A stretch of 17,212 bases of DNA, taken from Chryseobacterium sp. GTDB taxonomy: Bacteria > Bacteroidota > Bacteroidia > Flavobacteriales > Weeksellaceae. Below, in pieces: positions 1 through 6,803 of this stretch. The notes beneath the pieces are model-generated. The model had not been told where the DNA came from and did no database searches. It worked only from the letters and a program-made list of their open reading frames with translations. Within the stretch, counting starts at the first letter, position 1. Every line of letters begins with the position of its first letter. The translations under genes were made by a program, and so were the position numbers. Location: the NCBI GenBank assembly GCA_003248755.1, contig QFQW01000082.1:1-17212 (forward strand), read 5' to 3'.

Positions 1-1
1 A

Positions 2-1180
2 GCATACGACATTGCATTAACTGGTATTAATAATCCAGGTTCTTATTCCCTGCAACCAACTTATTATGACGTCAATGTAGGTTCAAATGATCGCAATGCA
101 GAATGTATGTTGTATGCTGATCACACTGCATCCAGCACATATTATAATGAAGGAGACCCAACAGGTTTTGGTTCAGGTTGGGCGCCAGACAACTTTGCAG
201 CTTGGATGCAGACTTGGAACTATCCTAATATTAAAAGTAGCTCTTCACCTACAACTTGGACTGCGGTCAGCCCTGTACAAAGAGCGGCAGCTCAACCTTT
301 GGGACGTCCGTGGACCCGTATGTGTCCTCCAATTGGTGTAATCAAAAATACGTTCGCAGACAAGACAAACGATTCTAGATATGATGGGACTTTTGTAACT
401 ACATATAGAGGGAATTGGAACAAGACCGGAACTGGTCTTACAAATGTCTCTACTTTATATAATGCTAACAACTTACCAGTACAACCAGGAGGTGCAATAC
501 TTAGTTTTTTAAATGATGATTCTCAACCTGTAACATATCCAACAGGTGCAGGACAAAGTGGTGTCGGAGCAGGAACATTACCTGGTAGAGCAGATTGGGT
601 AGTGAATCCTAATGGTATCAGTAGAATAGTTTACCCTGGTTATTGGAAAATAGGTACATATACTACTCTTGATCCTGATGGACTTGGATATCCAAATGCG
701 GCACTTACCCGTCCTTTTAATGTAGCCAAATTCTCTGAATTTTATTTTATAGCAGCTGAAGCTGCTGTAAAAGGAGCTTCCGGATCGATGACAGCAAGAG
801 ATTTAATTAATGTAATTCGTGCTAGAGCAGGAAAATGGAAGTTTAACAATGCCCAGAATGTGGCTTTTGTAGCTGATAACAGTGCTGCTATGGTCGCTGC
901 AACACCTTCAACTATTACAATAGATTATATTTTGGCTGAAAGATCAAGGGAATATTATGGTGAGTTTTACAGATGGTTCGATTTAGTAAGAACACAAAAA
1001 TGGCAAGAATATGGAGCAACTTATCAAATTGGAGGTACTGCTTATGGAGATCATACACCTCAGACGGTTACTAGAAATATTCAGAAATTCCATTACTTAA
1101 GACCTATTCCTCAAGGACAAATAGATGCAATGGAAATGTCAGCTGAAGAAAAAGCAAAATACCAAAACCCTGGTTATTAA
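2..1180 (+). CDS. SusD/RagB-family outer-membrane glycan-binding lipoprotein, 5' truncated by window edge
   Basis: The open frame enters from the left edge (first full codon at base 2) and runs 392 codons to TAA at 1178-1180. Full SusD homologues are usually about 500-600 residues, so the lipoprotein signal and the first TPR helices lie outside. The C-terminal part is typical: a helix with FSEFYFIAAEAAVKG (about nt 730-775), then DLINVIRARAG (about 800-830), ILAERSREYYGEFYRWFDLVR (about 930-992), and an ending in which FHYLRPIPQGQID precedes YQNPGY. The AERSREY...RWFDLVR block is the SusD family hallmark. SusD caps the SusC TonB-dependent transporter on the cell surface and binds the target oligosaccharide. 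SusC is expected directly upstream. The sugar specificity cannot be read from the sequence; the downstream genes suggest a glucuronic-acid-bearing hemicellulose. A hairpin terminator follows the stop. Confidence 0.95.
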   Translation, partial: AYDIALTGINNPGSYSLQPTYYDVNVGSNDRNAECMLYADHTASSTYYNEGDPTGFGSGWAPDNFAAWMQTWNYPNIKSSSSPTTWTAVSPVQRAAAQPLGRPWTRMCPPIGVIKNTFADKTNDSRYDGTFVTTYRGNWNKTGTGLTNVSTLYNANNLPVQPGGAILSFLNDDSQPVTYPTGAGQSGVGAGTLPGRADWVVNPNGISRIVYPGYWKIGTYTTLDPDGLGYPNAALTRPFNVAKFSEFYFIAAEAAVKGASGSMTARDLINVIRARAGKWKFNNAQNVAFVADNSAAMVAATPSTITIDYILAERSREYYGEFYRWFDLVRTQKWQEYGATYQIGGTAYGDHTPQTVTRNIQKFHYLRPIPQGQIDAMEMSAEEKAKYQNPGY

Positions 1181-1207
1181 TAAAATTTTAAGTTCATATC
1201 AATCACT

Positions 1208-1243
1208 AGCAAAGTAGGCGTGCAAGCGCGCCTGCTTTGTTTA
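1208..1243 (+). terminator. Hairpin terminator or attenuator between susD and uxuA
   Basis: The arm 1210-1222 pairs with 1227-1239 around a CAAG loop (1223-1226). This gives 13 consecutive pairs, two of them G-U, with a GC-rich core (GGCGTG/CGCGCC), followed by a short T run (TTT at 1241 region). It starts 27 bases after the susD stop and ends 22 bases before the uxuA ATG. It may end most susCD transcripts or protect their 3' end, with some read-through into uxuA. The T tract is short, so full termination is uncertain. Confidence 0.7.
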
Positions 1244-1264
1244 ATGATTAAATTTATATACATT

Positions 1265-2434
1265 ATGGAAAAAACATGGCGTTGGTTTGGGAAGAACGAT
1301 AAGATTAAATTACAAACACTTCGACAAATTGGTGTGGAAGGCATTGTTTCCGCATTGCACGATGTTCCTAACGGAGAAATCTTGAGCTTAGAGGCTATTA
1401 ATGATTACAAAAACTATATAGAAAGTTACGGGCTTCGCTGGTCTGTGGTGGAAAGCCTGCCAGTGAGCGAAGCAATCAAATACGGTGGTGAAGACCGTGA
1501 TTTTTTAATAGAAAATTACATCAATAGTCTCGAAAATCTTGGTAAAGCAGGTATTACGACGGTTTGTTACAACTTTATGCCGGTTCTCGACTGGGCCAGG
1601 ACAGACCTTTTCTATGAATGGGAAGATGGTTCATCATCTCTGTATTTTGATAAGGCCAAATTTGCTTATTTCGAAATCCATATTCTCAAAAGAGATGGAG
1701 CAGAAAACGATTATACGCTTGAAATTCTCCAAAAAGTTGAGGAATTAAAAAATACACTGACAGAAGCCGACAACTATGATTTGATTGATTCGGTCATTGT
1801 AAAGACACAAGGGTTCGTGAATGGGAATATTAAAGAAGGCGATTTGAATCCGGTAGAAAAGTTCAAAAATTTATTGGCTTTGTATGACGGAATCGATAAA
1901 AATCAACTTCGTGAAAATTTAAAATATTTCCTCGAAAAAATAATGCCGGTTTGCAAAGAATGGAACATTCAAATGTGTGTGCATCCGGATGACCCGCCAT
2001 TTGCATTGCTCGGTTTACCAAGAATTGTAACCAATGAAGACGACATCGATTGGTTTTTGAACGCAGTAGATAATCCTCACAACGGATTGACGTTCTGCGC
2101 AGGTTCTTTAAGTGCAAATCTTCAGAATGATGTTCCAAAATTAGCTCAGAAATATGCCCACAGAACAAAATTTGTTCACCTCAGAAGTACAAATGTTTTT
2201 GAAAATGGAGACTTCATCGAAGCGCATCATTTAGCAGGTAGAGGAAAATTAATAGACGTTATCCGTGTATTTGAAAAAGAAAATCCCGATTTACCAATGA
2301 GAATAGACCACGGAAGACTGTTGTCGGAAGATATTGATAAAGGCTACAATCCAGGATATTCCTTTTTAGGAAGAATGTTGGCTCTAGGACAAATTGAAGG
2401 CGTAATGGCAGCTGTCAATTCTGAATTAAATTAA
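1265..2434 (+). CDS. uxuA: D-mannonate dehydratase
   Basis: UxuA dehydrates D-mannonate to 2-keto-3-deoxy-D-gluconate in the cytoplasm, the third intracellular step of glucuronate catabolism. The protein is 389 residues (E. coli UxuA is about 394) and begins MEKTWRWFG, matching the conserved UxuA start. The xylose-isomerase-like TIM-barrel motifs are visible: ALHDVPNGE near residue 32, CVHPDDPP at 238-245 (metal and substrate region), TFCAGS at about 276-281, FVHLRS near 305 and MRIDHGR near 340. The frame is open upstream to a GTG at 1220, but that codon lies in the susD terminator and adds 15 residues absent from the family, so ATG 1265 is preferred. No Shine-Dalgarno site is seen, as usual in Bacteroidota. 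It is followed by a gap filled with repeat hairpins. Confidence 0.95.
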   Translation: MEKTWRWFGKNDKIKLQTLRQIGVEGIVSALHDVPNGEILSLEAINDYKNYIESYGLRWSVVESLPVSEAIKYGGEDRDFLIENYINSLENLGKAGITTVCYNFMPVLDWARTDLFYEWEDGSSSLYFDKAKFAYFEIHILKRDGAENDYTLEILQKVEELKNTLTEADNYDLIDSVIVKTQGFVNGNIKEGDLNPVEKFKNLLALYDGIDKNQLRENLKYFLEKIMPVCKEWNIQMCVHPDDPPFALLGLPRIVTNEDDIDWFLNAVDNPHNGLTFCAGSLSANLQNDVPKLAQKYAHRTKFVHLRSTNVFENGDFIEAHHLAGRGKLIDVIRVFEKENPDLPMRIDHGRLLSEDIDKGYNPGYSFLGRMLALGQIEGVMAAVNSELN

Positions 2435-2440
2435 AAGAAA

Positions 2441-2485
2441 GAATCCGAAGGATTCAACATCAGTAGCCGTAGGTACAACCTATGG
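2441..2485 (+). repeat. Two-hairpin 45-bp module, copy 1
   Basis: Hairpin A at 2441-2455 is GAATCC-GAA-GGATTC, a perfect 6-bp stem. An 11-base spacer ending GTAG follows. Hairpin B at 2467-2485 is CCGTAGGT-ACA-ACCTATGG, with one G-T pair. The first stem carries a T-A pair where the other copies have C-G, a compensated change. It begins six bases after the uxuA stop. Confidence 0.85.
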
Positions 2486-2509
2486 AAAAAATCGGATGTA
2501 ATTTCCAAC

Positions 2510-2554
2510 GAACCCGAAGGGTTCAATATGAGTAGCCTTAGGTGAAACCTATGG
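2510..2554 (+). repeat. Two-hairpin 45-bp module, copy 2
   Basis: Hairpin A at 2510-2524 is GAACCC-GAA-GGGTTC. The 11-base spacer ends GTAG. Hairpin B at 2536-2554 is CCTTAGGT-GAA-ACCTATGG, with one mismatch at the third pair. The layout 15+11+19 is identical to copy 1, which lies 24 bases upstream. Confidence 0.88.
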
Positions 2555-2578
2555 GAAAATATAAAATTGAGACAAACA

Positions 2579-2593
2579 GAACCCGAAGGGTTT
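2579..2593 (+). repeat. Solo hairpin A
   Basis: GAACCC-GAA-GGGTTT, where the outer pair is G-T. It is not followed by hairpin B. It lies 38 bases before the SDR start codon. The intervening AT-rich stretch carries the direct repeat ATCATTCAT at 2597-2605 and 2618-2626. Confidence 0.75.
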
Positions 2594-2631
2594 AATATCA
2601 TTCATCAATTATAAATTATCATTCATTAATA

Positions 2632-3447
2632 ATGAACAACATATTCAGCATAAAAGATAAAGTAGTGGTCATCACAGGCGCTTCCGGTGTTTTGGGTGGA
2701 AGTTTGGCAAAAAGTTTCATTGAGGCTGGGGCAAAAATTGTTGCAGTCAGTAGAAATCAGGAAACTCTGGATTCCCGCGTAAAAGAGCTCACAGATTCAG
2801 GTGGTGACGCATTTGCCGTAGAAGCCAATGTAATGAACATCGAAAGCCTCGAAGCTGCTTCGAAAAAAATCATCGAAAAATATGGCAAAATAGACATTCT
2901 GCTGAACATTGCGGGCGGAAATATTCCCACAGCAACTTTATCTCCTGAACAATCTTTTTTCGATATGAATATGGAGGGGTGGGATGAGGTCACTAATCTC
3001 AACATCAATGGAACCGTTTATCCAAGCTATGTTTTCGGAAAAGTGATGGCGGAGCAGGGAAGCGGAAGCATTGTTAATATTTCTTCAATGGCCGCTTATT
3101 CGGCGATTACAAGAGTAGCCGGATATTCGGCAGCGAAGTCGGCAATTACCAATTTTACCCAATGGCTGGCTTCGGATTTGGCACTGAAATTCGGGGACAA
3201 AATTCGTGTGAATGCTGTTGCGCCCGGTTTTTTCATTGGTGACCAAAACCGTGCTATTTTACTGCATCCGGATGGTTCTTTGACAGATAGAAGCAAAAAA
3301 GTGATTGCCAAAACACCAATGCAAAGATTCGGAGAAGTGGAAGAACTGAATGGAGCCGTACAGTTTCTCTGTTCAGATGCAGCAAGTTTCATAACGGGTG
3401 CTTTAATCCCTGTTGATGGTGGTTTCAGCGCCTTTAGCGGGGTGTAG
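2632..3447 (+). CDS. uxuB: SDR-family D-fructuronate reductase (mannonate oxidoreductase, Bacillus UxuB-like)
   Basis: The 271-residue protein is a classical short-chain dehydrogenase. The nucleotide-binding turn TGASGVLG is at residues 15-22 (the spacing G16-G19-G22 differs slightly from the usual TGxxxGxG). NIAGG lies near residue 92, catalytic Ser151/152 sits in NISSM, and Y165-x3-K169 in YSAAKS. VNAVAPGF and ITGALIPVDGG close the Rossmann fold. It sits between uxuA and uxaC, and the pathway lacks its reductase otherwise, so the likely reaction is NAD(P)H-dependent reduction of D-fructuronate to D-mannonate. E. coli UxuB belongs to an unrelated long-chain family; B. subtilis UxuB/YjmF is, from memory, an SDR, which supports this role. 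Function comes from context; the fold is certain. The symbol is tentative. A terminator follows 33 bases after the stop. Confidence 0.83.
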   Translation: MNNIFSIKDKVVVITGASGVLGGSLAKSFIEAGAKIVAVSRNQETLDSRVKELTDSGGDAFAVEANVMNIESLEAASKKIIEKYGKIDILLNIAGGNIPTATLSPEQSFFDMNMEGWDEVTNLNINGTVYPSYVFGKVMAEQGSGSIVNISSMAAYSAITRVAGYSAAKSAITNFTQWLASDLALKFGDKIRVNAVAPGFFIGDQNRAILLHPDGSLTDRSKKVIAKTPMQRFGEVEELNGAVQFLCSDAASFITGALIPVDGGFSAFSGV

Positions 3448-3480
3448 ACTTTAAATATTATTTTCTTTATACACTTGCAG

Positions 3481-3517
3481 GACCTTAAAAGATATTCTCA
3501 ATTAAGGTCTTGTTTTT
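3481..3517 (+). terminator. Rho-independent terminator after the SDR gene
   Basis: GACCTTAA (3481-3488) pairs perfectly with TTAAGGTC (3502-3509) around a 13-base loop and is followed directly by TTGTTTTT. This is the most canonical intrinsic terminator in the window. It separates the uxuA-SDR segment from uxaC, which therefore should have its own promoter in 3518-3591. Confidence 0.8.
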
Positions 3518-3532
3518 AAAGATTTTCTTATA

Positions 3533-3553
3533 ATAAGATAAAATAAATCTTAT
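3533..3553. promoter_or_regulatory. AT-rich palindrome upstream of uxaC, possible operator
   Basis: The arms ATAAGAT and ATCTTAT (7 bp) flank a 7-base AT spacer, about 38 bases before the uxaC ATG and just after the terminator. Its position suits an operator for uxaC, but AT-rich DNA gives such palindromes by chance. I could not find a clean TAnnTTTG promoter element beside it. Confidence 0.3.
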
Positions 3554-3591
3554 CTGAATCAACAGAGATTTGATTTAAAAAAAATTGAATA

Positions 3592-5010
3592 ATGAATCAT
3601 TCCATTAAAAATAAAGGAATTTTCGGAGAATCATTTTTGCTGGAATCGGCAAAGGCGGAGAATCTCTATTTTGGCTATGCGGAAGGAATGCCGATTATCG
3701 ATTATCACAATCATCTGGAGCCTCAGGTTATTTCAGATAATCAGAATTTCCGTTCTCCGACAGCGATTTGGCTGGATGGCGACCATTATAAGTGGCGTGC
3801 GATGCGAAATTTCGGGATTGACGAGCGATTCATTTCCGGACAGGCAACCGACGAGGAAAAATTCCAAAAATGGGCAGAAACAGTTCCTTACACGCTTCGG
3901 AATCCCTTGTTTCACTGGACACATCTGGAGCTCAAAAATTCTTTCGGGATTAAGGAATATTTGTCTGGCAAAAATGCGGACGAAATTTACAGCTCGATGC
4001 AGGATGTTTTACAGCAACCCGGATTTACGCCACAGAATCTGCTCAAAAATTATAAAGTGGAAGCACTTTGTACAACAGATGACCCGGCTGACAATCTGGA
4101 TTATCATAAAGAATTAAAAGCAAGTAACTTTAATACAACGGTTTTGCCAAGCTTTCGTCCGGATGTTTACATCAACATTATTGATTCCGAATCTTATATT
4201 CTCAATATTAAAAAACTTGAAAAAGCTTCAGGAATCAATATTAATTCAGTTTCAGATTTACTAAACGCACTTGAATCCCGAATCAATTACTTTGATGAGA
4301 TTGGCGCAAAAGTTTCAGACCACGGCTTCGAATATTTTCCGGACACGACCCGGTGGAATTCGGATTTAGAAAAAGAATTTTCAGAATTTCTAAAAGGTAA
4401 CCAACTTACATTTTCCAATCCGGATGCGCTTTGCGGATTTCTTTTGAAAGAACTCTGTAAAATGTACTCTGATAAAGGCTGGGTTCAGCAGTTTCACGTT
4501 GGCGCAACCAGAAATAACAATTCCCTGATGCTAAAAAATATCGGAACAAATACAGGTTTTGATGCAATTGGAGAACAATATTTTGCACAAAAGATGAGCA
4601 TTCTTTTTGACGAGCTCAATTCCGAAAGTAAACTTGCAAAAACAATTATTTACAATCTGAATCCTGTTTATAATGAAGTTCTGGCATCTCTTGCAGGCAA
4701 TTTCAACGAATCAGGAATCAAGTCGAAAGTACAGTTCGGCGCCGCCTGGTGGTTTCTGGACCAGCTGGATGGGATGCAGAAGCAGATGAACACGCTTTCC
4801 AATATTGGACTGATAAGCACATTTGTCGGAATGTTGACCGATTCCAGAAGTTTTTTGTCATTCTCGAGACACGAATATTTCAGACGATTGCTTTGTAATA
4901 TGTTCGGAAACGAGATGGAAAAAGGTCTTATTCCCGATGACGAAAAATGGGTTGGAAAAATCATTCAGGATATCTGTTATTATAATGCGAAAAACTACTT
5001 TGAAATATGA
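3592..5010 (+). CDS. uxaC: Glucuronate (uronate) isomerase
   Basis: UxaC converts D-glucuronate to D-fructuronate (and galacturonate to tagaturonate) in the cytoplasm, the entry step of the pathway encoded here. The protein has 472 residues, almost the same as E. coli UxaC (470). It shows the amidohydrolase-like metal motif in IIDYHNHL, with H39-N-H41. Further family blocks are TTDDPADNLDYH near residue 163, LPSFRPD near 185, QFHVGATRNNN near 300 and LTDSRSFLSFSRHEYFRR near 420. ATG 3592 gives the usual N terminus in which the protein opens directly into the helix before the HNH motif. The preceding terminator implies a separate transcription start. The downstream gap to kdgK is 158 bases and full of hairpin repeats, so co-transcription with kdgK is possible but unproven. 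Confidence 0.95.
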   Translation: MNHSIKNKGIFGESFLLESAKAENLYFGYAEGMPIIDYHNHLEPQVISDNQNFRSPTAIWLDGDHYKWRAMRNFGIDERFISGQATDEEKFQKWAETVPYTLRNPLFHWTHLELKNSFGIKEYLSGKNADEIYSSMQDVLQQPGFTPQNLLKNYKVEALCTTDDPADNLDYHKELKASNFNTTVLPSFRPDVYINIIDSESYILNIKKLEKASGININSVSDLLNALESRINYFDEIGAKVSDHGFEYFPDTTRWNSDLEKEFSEFLKGNQLTFSNPDALCGFLLKELCKMYSDKGWVQQFHVGATRNNNSLMLKNIGTNTGFDAIGEQYFAQKMSILFDELNSESKLAKTIIYNLNPVYNEVLASLAGNFNESGIKSKVQFGAAWWFLDQLDGMQKQMNTLSNIGLISTFVGMLTDSRSFLSFSRHEYFRRLLCNMFGNEMEKGLIPDDEKWVGKIIQDICYYNAKNYFEI

Positions 5011-5013
5011 AAA

Positions 5014-5056
5014 GTCCTGAAGGGAAGAATTAATAAAGAATAGGATGAAGTCCTAT
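5014..5056 (+). repeat. Degenerate GTCC hairpin followed by ATAGGAT hairpin
   Basis: At 5015-5025 a weak stem TCCT-GAA-GGGA resembles the perfect GTCCC-GAA-GGGAC at 10638. At 5040-5056 ATAGGAT-GAA-GTCCTAT forms a 7-bp stem closed by a T-G pair. Both have a GAA loop. The pair occurs in the same order before the first GH43 gene. Confidence 0.7.
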
Positions 5057-5078
5057 CAAACTAAAATGAAATTTCACA

Positions 5079-5122
5079 GAACCCGAGGGTTCAATATTAA
5101 TAGCCCCAGGTGTAACCTGTGG
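5079..5122 (+). repeat. Two-hairpin module, copy 3 (one base shorter)
   Basis: Hairpin A at 5079-5092 is GAACCC-GA-GGGTTC and has lost one loop base. The 11-base spacer ends ATAG. Hairpin B at 5104-5122 is CCCCAGGT-GTA-ACCTGTGG with one mismatch. The fourth pair is C-G here and T-A in copies 1, 2 and 5. Confidence 0.82.
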
Positions 5123-5142
5123 GATTTATATAAATGAATTTA

Positions 5143-5157
5143 GAACCCGAAGGGTTC
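5143..5157 (+). repeat. Solo hairpin A immediately before kdgK
   Basis: GAACCC-GAA-GGGTTC, a perfect stem that ends 11 bases before the kdgK start codon. The only sequence between is AACAAAAAAAG. The hairpin therefore abuts the translation initiation region in the mRNA. Confidence 0.8.
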
Positions 5158-5168
5158 AACAAAAAAAG

Positions 5169-6167
5169 ATGGCTTCAAATAAAATTTTATGTTTCGGCGA
5201 ATTGCTTTTGCATTTTGCTCCGGATTCTGAAGGAACTTGGCTGAAAAATCAAGCTCTCAAAATTTACGTTGGCGGAGCTGAATATAATGTTGCTTCGGCA
5301 CTTTCGAGATGGGGAAATCAGGTTTGTTTGTATTCTGCGTTACCGGAAAATTATCTCGGCAATCAGTTGGAATTAAAATTAAATGATGAAAAAATAAAAG
5401 TTCTTGCAGAGAAGTCAAATGGCAGAATGGGAGCTTTTTACCTTCCTTTTGATGGTGATATGCAGAATGCGAAAGTCATTTACGACCGTTTCCCGTCAGT
5501 TTTCACAGAATCGGATTTTTCAGATTTTTCTGATGACGAAGTTTTTAAGGATGTAACCTGGCTTCATATCAGCACCATTACGCCTGCTTTGAGCGAGAAC
5601 GCTTTCCGGAAATGTCTTGATTTGATGAAGAAAGCCAATGTCCGAAATATCAAAGTTTCTCTGGATTTGAATTACCGTGCATCGCTTTGGCAGCATCAGA
5701 ATCCTTACGATAAAATCTCTCAATTAATACCATTTGTTAAGGTTTTAATGGGAAATATCTGGTCGATTCAGGAATTCTTAAATATCCCAATCGAATATGA
5801 ATTGAATGGAAATTTTAATGATGAGAACCTTCTAAAACAAGCTGAAAAATCAGCTTCAGAAATTCAGAAAAAATATCCGAATGTAGAATTGATTGCCAAC
5901 ACATTCCGATTCACAAAAGGTGATGAGGTCAATTATTTTGCGACTATATATTCTGAAGAGAAATTATTCATTTCAGAGCAATATTATTCGGATAAGATTT
6001 TGGAAAGAGTCGGCAGCGGCGATTCCTTTATGGCAGCTTTGATTCACGGAAGCATAAAAGGAAATTCAATCCAAAAAATCCTGGATGATGCTGTAAAAGT
6101 GGCTTTCAAAAAACTTTTTGTACAAGGCGATACCATCAACGAAACGATTAATATCGAAAATTTATGA
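5169..6167 (+). CDS. kdgK: 2-keto-3-deoxygluconate kinase, PfkB family
   Basis: KdgK phosphorylates 2-keto-3-deoxygluconate to KDPG with ATP in the cytoplasm. The 332-residue protein starts MASNKILCFGELLLHF and carries the PfkB first signature region VGGAEYNVASALSRWG near residues 36-51. The second signature is RVGSGDSFMAALI, where D285 is the expected catalytic base; the motif reads GSGD instead of the common GAGD, a mild variant that keeps the glycines and the aspartate. Family length is about 310-340 residues. Its placement directly before eda (4-base overlap, ATGA) fixes the substrate as KDG more firmly than the sequence alone, since PfkB kinases for ribose, fructose or KDG look alike. 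The start codon follows a perfect hairpin repeat by 11 bases, and no Shine-Dalgarno is present. Confidence 0.9.
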   Translation: MASNKILCFGELLLHFAPDSEGTWLKNQALKIYVGGAEYNVASALSRWGNQVCLYSALPENYLGNQLELKLNDEKIKVLAEKSNGRMGAFYLPFDGDMQNAKVIYDRFPSVFTESDFSDFSDDEVFKDVTWLHISTITPALSENAFRKCLDLMKKANVRNIKVSLDLNYRASLWQHQNPYDKISQLIPFVKVLMGNIWSIQEFLNIPIEYELNGNFNDENLLKQAEKSASEIQKKYPNVELIANTFRFTKGDEVNYFATIYSEEKLFISEQYYSDKILERVGSGDSFMAALIHGSIKGNSIQKILDDAVKVAFKKLFVQGDTINETINIENL

Positions 6168-6802
6168 GTTTAAAAATCATACAAAAAATAAAAGACCAAA
6201 AGATAGTTCCATTGTTTTACAATGATTCTTTAGAGGTTTCAAAATCGATTGTAAAATCGCTTTATGAAGCAGGAATCCGTGCGGTAGAATATACCAATCG
6301 TGGTGAATTAGCTTTAGAAAATTTCAGAAAACTGAAAGAATTAGCAGTAACAGAATTTCCGGAACTCTCTTTAGGAATCGGAACAGTGAAAAACATTTCA
6401 GAAATGGATGCTTTCATTGATGCAAAAGCTGATTTTATCATTACGCCAATCATTAATGAAGAACTGGTAAAACATTCCGTTGACAAAAATATTCTGTTGA
6501 TTCCGGGATGTTTCACGCCGTCGGAGATCAATATCGCTTATCAAAACGGATTGAGAATAGTAAAGGTTTTTCCTGCGGATTTGGCCGGGAAAAATTACAT
6601 CAAATCGATTTCTCCGGTTTTCCCGGAAATGGAATTTATGCTGACAGGCGGAATCCATGCAGACGCTCAGGATATTTCCGAATGGATGAATGGTGGCGCA
6701 GTTGCGGTCGGACTTGGAAGTGCTTTGGTCAAAAAAGAATTTTCCGATGAACAGCTAAAAGAAAAAGTTGAACAATTATTATCCCTCTTAAATCAAAAAT
6801 AA
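6164..6802 (+). CDS. eda: 2-dehydro-3-deoxy-phosphogluconate (KDPG) aldolase / 4-hydroxy-2-oxoglutarate aldolase
   Basis: Eda cleaves KDPG to pyruvate and glyceraldehyde-3-phosphate, the last step of the glucuronate route. The protein has 212 residues (E. coli Eda has 213). The class I aldolase features are present: E42 in RAVEYTNRG, the GIGTV strand near residue 72, IPGCFTPSE near residue 111, the Schiff-base lysine K134 in IVKVFPAD, and the phosphate-binding region LTGGI followed by GGAVAVGLGS. Its ATG overlaps the kdgK stop by four bases (ATGA at 6164-6167), suggesting translational coupling of kinase and aldolase. The exuT start follows its stop after a single base. GIGTV where many homologues have GAGTV is a minor difference. 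Confidence 0.95.
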   Translation: MSLKIIQKIKDQKIVPLFYNDSLEVSKSIVKSLYEAGIRAVEYTNRGELALENFRKLKELAVTEFPELSLGIGTVKNISEMDAFIDAKADFIITPIINEELVKHSVDKNILLIPGCFTPSEINIAYQNGLRIVKVFPADLAGKNYIKSISPVFPEMEFMLTGGIHADAQDISEWMNGGAVAVGLGSALVKKEFSDEQLKEKVEQLLSLLNQK

Positions 6803-6803
6803 G

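Noticed and set aside
87..341. 84-codon forward frame at the left edge
   Set aside because: It overlaps the SusD frame in another phase and has low-complexity content without recognisable features.
1220..1264. Longer uxuA reading frame starting at GTG 1220
   Set aside because: The start codon is inside the susD terminator hairpin, and the 15 extra residues do not resemble the UxuA N terminus, which begins MEKTWRWFG at 1265.
2441..2600. CRISPR-like array of repeats after uxuA
   Set aside because: Repeats are short, of two alternating types, unequally spaced and without unique spacers or cas genes.
5079..5168. Riboswitch upstream of kdgK
   Set aside because: The structure consists of dispersed repeat hairpins that also occur after uxuA and before the esterase; no known aptamer core is recognisable.
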